Shown: positions 60,302 through 64,000 of the stretch, one piece after another
Numbering within the stretch: position 1 is the first letter of the stretch
How the letters are laid out: the number at the start of each line of letters is the position of its first letter
DNA from: Cyclobacteriaceae bacterium
Lineage (GTDB): Bacteria; Bacteroidota; Bacteroidia; Cytophagales; Cyclobacteriaceae
NCBI GenBank assembly: GCA_016786585.1
Contig: JAEUUI010000024.1
Span: 124,001 to 188,000, forward strand
Length of the DNA stretch: 64,000 nt
Reading direction: 5' to 3'
The notes under the pieces: generated by a model
Seen by the model: the letters and a program-made list of their open reading frames with translations, nothing else
Told to the model about the DNA's origin: nothing
Databases searched by the model: none
Program-made: the position numbers and the translations under genes

Positions 60302-61438
60302 ACCAAAAATCTCGTCAAGTTTTTTGTGTAGCTCTCCTTCCCGGAGGTTCTTGGCGATGATCTTCCCCTGAGGATCAAGCAGCAGTGAAAATGGGATGTA
60401 CGTAATATTATACGTTGCTGCGGCTTCTGACTGGAAGTACTTCAAGTCAGAAACGTGTGTCCATGTTAAACCGTCTTCTGCAATCGCCTGTACCCAATCT
60501 GCTTTTGTGCGATCAAGTGATACACCAAAAACCGTAAAACCTTTGTCTTTATACTTATTGTAAGCCGCTACAACATTCGGGTTTTCTCTGCGGCAGGGTC
60601 CGCACCACTTCGCCCAAAAATCAACCAGTACATACTTTCCGCGGAGCGATGAAAGTTTCACAACCTGTCCGTCAGGATTTGGCAACGCAATTTCGGGGGC
60701 AAGCTGCCCAATCGACAGCTTCTTCTCTTTATCTACCATCGCAATAAAGTCTTTTGCATGCGATGAGTTGGGAAGTTCTTTCTTCAGCTTATCGGCATAC
60801 AAAACGTAAACATCCCAGTACTTGTCTTTCGTAAGCATCTGTCCGCCCTGCAGAATATTAATTCCACCCAACGAAGCCGGAGCCGTTTTCAGTAATGCTG
60901 CAATCTGATCGGTGGCGGTAACAGACATCTTTTGATATTGCTCCTGCAGGGACACCATTTTCACCTGATCGTTAGCTGTGCGGGCCGCATCGAACTGTTT
61001 GCTTAACTCGAGGAACTCAGGTGTCGTTTGCAGTGATTGCAAATATCCCTGCGCTTTCTTAACAAGATCTATGTCGGGTGAACCTTTTACTTCCGAAAAT
61101 CCCTGCCGGTTGTTTCCATCCACATTAACCTCAAGGTTATTTTTATCGAGAATGATGTCCACCGACTGCATATTGTAAAAGTTAAGCCGGTAATAGCCAG
61201 GCTCTGTAACGGTAACTTTTTTAGCAAACGAATAATCTTTCTTCAGCGTTATGGTGTCCTGCCAGCCCATTCCATTGTTCTTCAATTCCGTAATGGTGAT
61301 TGTTCCGGTTTGCGGGAACCCGACTTTACCGCTCACAGTAACAACGTTGGTTGCTGTTTTACCGGGTTGCTGACCGTTTGAAGAACATCCGTTAAGCACC
61401 AATACAACGGACAATAAAAAAATGACTGTAGTTTTCAT
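60293..61438 (-). CDS. TlpA-family thiol-disulfide lipoprotein with DUF4369
   Basis: A 381-residue lipoprotein (Cys18, LNGC), tethered on the periplasmic face. Residues about 30-115 form a DUF4369 domain (VSGKVGFPQTGTITITELKN), about 120-235 a helical linker, and about 240-381 a thioredoxin-like AhpC/TSA-TlpA domain with active-site WCGPC (Cys279, Cys282) and the cis-Pro region NITYIPFSLLLDPQG. Such proteins reduce or isomerise periplasmic disulfides, often for cytochrome c maturation, though the partner is not in this window. The start overlaps the gatB stop by 4 bases (ATGA), so it is translated from the gatB message. Confidence 0.92.
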   Translation of the reverse strand: MKTTVIFLLSVVLVLNGCSSNGQQPGKTATNVVTVSGKVGFPQTGTITITELKNNGMGWQDTITLKKDYSFAKKVTVTEPGYYRLNFYNMQSVDIILDKNNLEVNVDGNNRQGFSEVKGSPDIDLVKKAQGYLQSLQTTPEFLELSKQFDAARTANDQVKMVSLQEQYQKMSVTATDQIAALLKTAPASLGGINILQGGQMLTKDKYWDVYVLYADKLKKELPNSSHAKDFIAMVDKEKKLSIGQLAPEIALPNPDGQVVKLSSLRGKYVLVDFWAKWCGPCRRENPNVVAAYNKYKDKGFTVFGVSLDRTKADWVQAIAEDGLTWTHVSDLKYFQSEAAATYNITYIPFSLLLDPQGKIIAKNLREGELHKKLDEIFGKK

Positions 61439-62886
61439 AGCTCTTTTAACTTGCTGACTAATAGCTCTTTGGTAGTTTTAGGATCGGCCTTCCCGTGACT
61501 GCGTTTCATCACCTCACCCATAAACATGCCAATCAGGGCACCTTTTCCTTTCTTATATTGCTTCACCTCTTCCGGAAAAGCGATTATTACTTCCTCAATA
61601 ATAGGCAAAATTGAGTTTTGATCAGCCGCGTTCGCGAGACCCAATTCAGCCACGATGTTTTCAACTGAAGCTTGGGGACTCTTAAGTATGGCCGGAAACA
61701 ACCGCTGGGATGCTGCGGTGAAGTTCAATTTTCCCTGGTCGATCAAATCAATAACAGTCGCAAGACTTGGTGGCTGAATTGGAAATTGATCTGCAGTTTT
61801 CTGCTGTTCATTAAGCCACGATTTGACCGGCCCCATCATCCAGTTAGCGACAGCTTTGTAGTTTTTAGTATGCCTGCAAACCGCTTCCGTATACAATGCA
61901 ATGTCTTTTGAATCTGTCAGCACACTGGCATCATATTCTGACAATGCATATTCCGAAGTAAATTTCTGGTACAGTTCGCGTGGCAACGCGGGCATTGTTT
62001 CGCGGATCTGCATCAGCCATTCGTCCGTAACGACTACCGGGCTTAAATCCGGATCGGGGAAATAGCGGTAGTCATTCAACTCTTCTTTCTCACGCATGCT
62101 GAACGTTTTATTTTTATCAGCATCGTAGGTACGGGTTTCCGATAAAATCACTTCCCCCCTTTCAGCCAGCTCAATCTGGCGCGCGACCTCCACAATGATT
62201 GCACGCTGTACATTCCGAATGGAGTTCATGTTTTTGATCTCAACCTTTTTACCGAAAACCGTGGCATCTTTCAACATGATCGACACGTTCGCATCGCACC
62301 GGAGTGAACCTTCCTCCATGTTGCCATCACAGATTTCCAGATACCGAACCAGCTTCCGAACCTCAGCCACAAAAGCAGACGCCTCTTCAGCTGTGCTCAT
62401 GCAGGGTTCGGTAACAATTTCAATGAGCGCCACGCCTGCACGATTCAAGTCGATCCAGGTATCCGATCCTTCCGTATGAATGGATTTACCGGCATCCTCT
62501 TCGAGGTGAATGCGATTGAGCGTTACACTTTGCTCACCGCCTTCTTTTGTTTTAATCGTTACGAAGCCACCTTTGCAAACGGGAGTTCTGTCTTGTGTGA
62601 TCTGATAGCCTTTCGGCAGATCGGGATAGAAATAGTTTTTCCGGTCGAAGATATTGGTGCGCGAAACTTCCGAGTTGCACGCAAGTCCCATTTTAATAGC
62701 AAGCTCAAACGCGCGTTTATTCAACTTTGGCAGTGTACCGGGATGAGCCAACGTAATGACCCCAACTTGGGTGTTTGGAGAAGCACCAAAAGAAGACGGT
62801 TCGGCACTGAAAATCTTACTGGCTGTTAACAATTGAGCATGAACCTCAAGCCCGATAACAATGCGATATTTATCTGTCACACTCAT
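61435..62886 (-). CDS. gatB: Asp-tRNA(Asn)/Glu-tRNA(Gln) amidotransferase subunit B
   Basis: Kinase-like subunit of the GatCAB complex that converts mischarged Glu-tRNA(Gln) or Asp-tRNA(Asn). Motifs: IGLEVHAQL (11-19), HPGTLPKLNKRAFELAIKMG (about 48-67), DRKNYFYPDLPKGYQITQ and the region LEEDAGKSIH. The C-terminal YqeY-like helical domain is present (RLFPAILKSPQASVENIVAE and KGKGALIGMFMGEVMKRSHG). Length 483 is usual. Coupled to the downstream TlpA lipoprotein gene by a 4-base overlap; alaS, on the same strand, ends 38 bases upstream of its start. Confidence 0.97.
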   Translation of the reverse strand: MSVTDKYRIVIGLEVHAQLLTASKIFSAEPSSFGASPNTQVGVITLAHPGTLPKLNKRAFELAIKMGLACNSEVSRTNIFDRKNYFYPDLPKGYQITQDRTPVCKGGFVTIKTKEGGEQSVTLNRIHLEEDAGKSIHTEGSDTWIDLNRAGVALIEIVTEPCMSTAEEASAFVAEVRKLVRYLEICDGNMEEGSLRCDANVSIMLKDATVFGKKVEIKNMNSIRNVQRAIIVEVARQIELAERGEVILSETRTYDADKNKTFSMREKEELNDYRYFPDPDLSPVVVTDEWLMQIRETMPALPRELYQKFTSEYALSEYDASVLTDSKDIALYTEAVCRHTKNYKAVANWMMGPVKSWLNEQQKTADQFPIQPPSLATVIDLIDQGKLNFTAASQRLFPAILKSPQASVENIVAELGLANAADQNSILPIIEEVIIAFPEEVKQYKKGKGALIGMFMGEVMKRSHGKADPKTTKELLVSKLKEL

Positions 62887-62924
62887 AACCCCTGGCCGAA
62901 CGTAATTGTACCAACAACCACAGG

Positions 62925-64000
62925 CTACTGAATTAGCGTCTTAGCTTTTTGCAATACCTTATCAAGACCGTTCAGGTTTTTTCCACCAGCTGTTGCAAAG
63001 AATGGCTGTCCGCCTCCGCCTCCGTCAATTTCCTTTGCAAGTTCTTTCACCATGCTACCCGCGTGATACTTATTCGATTTCATCAACTCCTCTCCGATCA
63101 TCACCGACACATGCGGCTTGCCTTCCACATCGGCTGCCAATATGAGTAACAAATCGGTGAACTGGTTACGCAATGCATACGCGATGTTCTTTAAGGCTTC
63201 TGCGTTTGGCACGGAAATCTTTTCAACAATCAATGAATAACCGTTCGCTTTAACTGCTTTTACGGCAAGCTGATCCTTGATTTGATTAGCCTTTTCCTGG
63301 TTGACTGCTTCCAGTTTTTTCTCGAGTTGATTCTTTTCCTCCAACAGGTTTTTTGTTGCGGTTAAAAGATCTTTCGGATTCTTCAACAACTCTTTTATCT
63401 GATCGAGAAGCTTTTGATTGTAGTTCACAAACTTCTCCGCTTCATCCGCGGTGATCGCTTCAATTCTTCGAACACCCGCAGCTACCGAACTCTCCGAGAT
63501 GATTTTAAACAATCCGATCTGACCGGTAGCCGGCACATGTGTGCCTCCGCAAAGTTCAACAGAGAACTTCGGATCGAATGTGATTACGCGAACGAAATCG
63601 CCATATTTTTCCCCAAAAAGCGCCATTGCGCCCAGCTTTTTAGCCTCTTCGATCGGCACGTTACGCTTTTCATCCAGACGAATGTTCTCGCGAATCTTTC
63701 GGTTAACAATATCTTCCACCCGCTGGAGTTCTTCGGCTGTCATCGCAGCAAAATGCGAGAAGTCGAAGCGAAGAATTTTATCATTTACCAGCGATCCTTT
63801 TTGTTCAACATGCTTGCCAAGAACCTGGCGTAACGCAGCATGCAACAAGTGCGTAGCCGAGTGGTTGTCCATGCTCAGTTGTCGCTTGCTTCTGTCGACA
63901 ACCGCATTAAACGTTGCATTGAGATTTTCCGGAAGCGAATCTGCAAAGTGAACAATCAACTCGTTCTCTTTTTTTGTATCCGTGATGTAGATTTTTTCGT
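62925..64000 (-). CDS. alaS: Alanyl-tRNA synthetase, 3' part (partial)
   Basis: The frame is open across the right end of the window, so the catalytic N-terminal domain is missing. Visible parts: editing domain with NHSATHLLHAALRQVLGKHV (the HxxxH zinc/editing motif), the conserved SVELCGGTHVPATGQIGLFK (Cys and His of the CxxxH pair), a coiled-coil region (LLEEKNQLEKKLEAVNQEKA) and the C-terminal DHHA1-like domain ending with DGGGGGQPFFATAGGKN. The TTG at 63959 is only where an open-frame rule begins; coding continues upstream in frame (KIYITDTKKENE). Followed downstream by gatB with a 38-base gap. Confidence 0.95.
   Translation of the reverse strand, partial: EKIYITDTKKENELIVHFADSLPENLNATFNAVVDRSKRQLSMDNHSATHLLHAALRQVLGKHVEQKGSLVNDKILRFDFSHFAAMTAEELQRVEDIVNRKIRENIRLDEKRNVPIEEAKKLGAMALFGEKYGDFVRVITFDPKFSVELCGGTHVPATGQIGLFKIISESSVAAGVRRIEAITADEAEKFVNYNQKLLDQIKELLKNPKDLLTATKNLLEEKNQLEKKLEAVNQEKANQIKDQLAVKAVKANGYSLIVEKISVPNAEALKNIAYALRNQFTDLLLILAADVEGKPHVSVMIGEELMKSNKYHAGSMVKELAKEIDGGGGGQPFFATAGGKNLNGLDKVLQKAKTLIQ

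Overview
The window is about 64 kb of bacterial chromosome from a member of the Bacteroidota, most likely the order Cytophagales (inference). The evidence is the gene set (histone H1-like small protein, DUF418, DUF4159, TlpA/DUF4369 lipoproteins, BlaI/M56 operon, the topoisomerase IV pair with a long subunit A tail), the many lipoproteins, the lack of strong Shine-Dalgarno sequences, and several Bacteroidota-type promoters (TTG, 18-20 bases, TAnnTTTG). No rRNA, tRNA, CRISPR array, transposase, integrase or phage gene was seen.

Layout. 1-2.2 kb: the tail of an unknown gene, then an M15 peptidase and a GH1 glycosidase. 2.3-7.4 kb: glycerol use (glpD-glpK operon and glpF, with a LamG lipoprotein between them). 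7.5-14.9 kb: small membrane and lipoprotein genes, DUF418, a DUF2256/DUF2805 pair, an exported amidohydrolase, a WD40-TetR coupled pair and a PhyH-type dioxygenase. 15.0-15.34 kb: a minisatellite of sixteen exact 21-bp units. 15.4-25.1 kb: a long run of minus-strand, poorly characterised accessory genes, including a secreted Ntn hydrolase-TPR-CBM48 fusion and, at 23.4-25.1 kb, three AT-rich small-gene modules separated by structured, partly repeated spacers that look like gene cassettes. 25.3-28.8 kb: tex, then a tandem pair of FN3-like lipoproteins, the first broken by one missing base, among REP-like palindromes. 28.8-35.1 kb: carbohydrate locus (GH13; GH127, TIM-barrel isomerase and PhyH oxygenase operon; divergent AraC regulator).

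35.3-40.1 kb: topoisomerase IV (parE then parC). The parC tail carries two QxxLF motifs that resemble sliding-clamp binding peptides. 40.3-49.1 kb: sterol desaturase-like hydroxylase, histone H1-like protein, an alpha-oxoamine synthase (probably serine palmitoyltransferase), accC, DUF1015, maf, a CPBP protease-like protein and ppa. 49.2-55.4 kb: a GT90-like glycosyltransferase, then an sdaAB-tolC-adaptor operon and thyA with a MORN lipoprotein. 55.5-60.3 kb: a lipoprotein, DUF4159, and a coupled operon of a TlpA-like protein (frame broken at an A9 run), BlaI and an M56-TonB protein. 60.3-64 kb: TlpA/DUF4369 lipoprotein, gatB, and the 3' part of alaS, which runs off the end.

Several operons are knit by 1-4 base stop/start overlaps (TIM barrel/PhyH, WD40/TetR, thyA/MORN, TlpA/BlaI/M56, gatB/TlpA). 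Three genes show one-base frame breaks. These may be real decay, slippage or assembly errors, and raw reads would separate the possibilities.
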